A stretch of DNA of 34,016 nucleotides, from assembly GCA_002104905.1 (NCBI GenBank), contig MCFE01000809.1, positions 1-34,016 on the forward strand, written 5' to 3'. Made by a program: the position numbers and the translations under genes. This stretch comes from Basidiobolus meristosporus CBS 931.73. Lineage: Eukaryota; Basidiobolomycota; Basidiobolomycetes; Basidiobolales; Basidiobolaceae. Of the stretch, positions 33,130-34,016 are shown one piece after another. The notes below the pieces were generated by a model. That model was given only the letters and a program-made list of their open reading frames with translations. It did not search any database and was not told the DNA's origin. How positions within the stretch are numbered: position 1 is the stretch's first letter; each line of letters starts with the position of its first letter.

Positions 33130-34016
33130 ATGACTTACTCATCTGAATGGTCTTTTCTCATCAATCCCATCACTACCATTGGATTTCCTTTTGACATACT
33201 AGAGGAGATCTATACTAAGTACTGTGGACCATCTACCCCAATCTACTCAAGGAAATCTCTTGTTCAGCTTCTATGTTACTACAACAACTATTGCCCTACA
33301 AGGTCTCATCCCACTATCCATGGCAATAAAAGTCCTAAAAGCTTTCATTCCCAGCTGACAGCAATGGAGAACAACCTTGCAGAGGGTATGAATGACTTAG
33401 AGCAAGCTTGGAATACTAGGTTCAGATGCTCCAATAGACTTTAATATCCCAGAGTGTTCAGCAACAGGCCCCATATAAGGAGTACTTTGGATGCCTTCCC
33501 AGTCAGGATTAACAGACCTTCTAGAGGGCAGAGGCACTTTTATTCTGGCAAGTACAAGGCACACTGTGTGAAGTTTCAAGTACTGTCTGATATTGAGGGT
33601 AACATCATCAGGTCTAGTAGGCCATTTGCTGGAAGTAGGCATAACAAAGCACTCTGGGTAGGGAGTCATCCAGAATTCAGTAGAGGGGAGAAATGTATGG
33701 CAGACTTAGCTTATATATGAGAGGATTGTCAGAGACTAAGATGTATTACAACTTTTAGGAAGCCAAGGAATGGTGTGCTTAACAGGATGCAGAAGCTCTA
33801 CAATGAAATACTTGATCATTTCAGAGTGAGGGTAGGGCATACATTTGGATATCTGAATAGATTCATCATATTGGCAGGTAAATATACAGGAAAGTCATAT
33901 AAAGGAGTATGCAGCCAAGTGACTACTACTGGAGCTTGGGGCTAGTGGCTGATTTTGATGCATGTGGTATCATTGGGATTGAATGGCATCTTAATGCAGC
34001 ATTATGTATCAACCAT
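33130..34016 (+). pseudogene. DDE_Tnp_4 (PIF/Harbinger/IS5-like) transposase remnant
   Basis: A single plus-strand frame from ATG at 33130 runs to TAG at 33943-33945 with two internal stops (TAA 33442-33444, TGA 33718-33720). A frame change near 33935 continues to the window edge. The N-terminal ~100 residues are variable. Then come STLDAFPVRINRP with the expected first catalytic D, RGQRHFYSGKYKAHCVKFQV, GSRHNKALW, where the second D is expected in place of N, and FRVRVGHTFGYLNRF, where the third acid (E) is expected in place of the G after RV. It would cut and join transposon ends in the nucleus, but two catalytic substitutions plus stops make it inactive. IS5-like versus Harbinger assignment is open. 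The gene runs past the window. Confidence 0.8.

Noticed and set aside
33130-33444. A separate 104-residue gene upstream of the transposase
   Set aside because: It is in the same frame as the downstream transposase segment, separated only by one TAA, and continues naturally into it.

Overview
The window is eukaryotic, repeat-rich, non-coding-dominated DNA, most likely from a fungus. No bacterial gene layout, tRNA, rRNA or intact cellular gene was recognised. The fungal assignment rests on the company kept by the mobile elements: a Ty3/gypsy element, a Ty1/copia element, a Tnp2-type (CACTA-like) transposase and a DDE_Tnp_4 (PIF/Harbinger/IS5-like) transposase, all decayed. The sequence does not decide the species.

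Positions 1-20623 are one tandem-repeat (satellite) domain. Its basic unit is about 34 bp and contains the dyad ACCTGG-NN-CCAGGT followed by TCCTAGATCT. Four zones can be told apart. 1-3894 and 16151-20623 are diverged flanks, where ~34-bp sub-repeats sit in longer units marked by an AT-rich 'TTGAGCAATATCCAAC' block. 3895-8860 is a different sub-array with a ~98-bp unit. 8861-16150 is the most regular 34-bp array, with nested higher-order units (204 bp, ~850-915 bp, and three collinear 230-bp islands). The many short open frames here are by-products of a 34-bp period with few stops, and I do not annotate them as genes. A solo gypsy LTR (290-658, 4-bp target duplication TTTG) is inserted in the left flank.

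Positions 20624-24232 hold the 3' portion of a Ty1/copia element on the minus strand, with its 3' LTR (20624-20972) abutting the end of the satellite. It keeps the Gag zinc knuckle, protease, integrase, reverse transcriptase and RNase H, with frameshifts and a deletion in RNase H. Around 24232 it changes abruptly into the 3' portion of a Ty3/gypsy element on the plus strand (24233-27474), with stops and frameshifts and a 3' LTR (27107-27474) of the same family as the solo LTR at 290-658. Each element lacks its 5' half, so the two are joined head to head at a breakpoint.

Positions 27475-34016 hold a Tnp2-like transposase pseudogene (minus strand, cut at its C-terminal side by the gypsy LTR), a poorly understood stretch, a solo copia LTR with a perfect 5-bp target duplication CTATA (29858-30206, inverted relative to the LTR at 20624), more unrecognised decayed sequence, a Lys/Glu-rich decayed reading frame on the minus strand (31776-33115), and, divergent from it, a DDE_Tnp_4-type transposase pseudogene (33130 to the window end) with two of its three expected catalytic acids substituted. 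The picture is a heterochromatin-like block: a large satellite array bordered by nested, truncated transposons.
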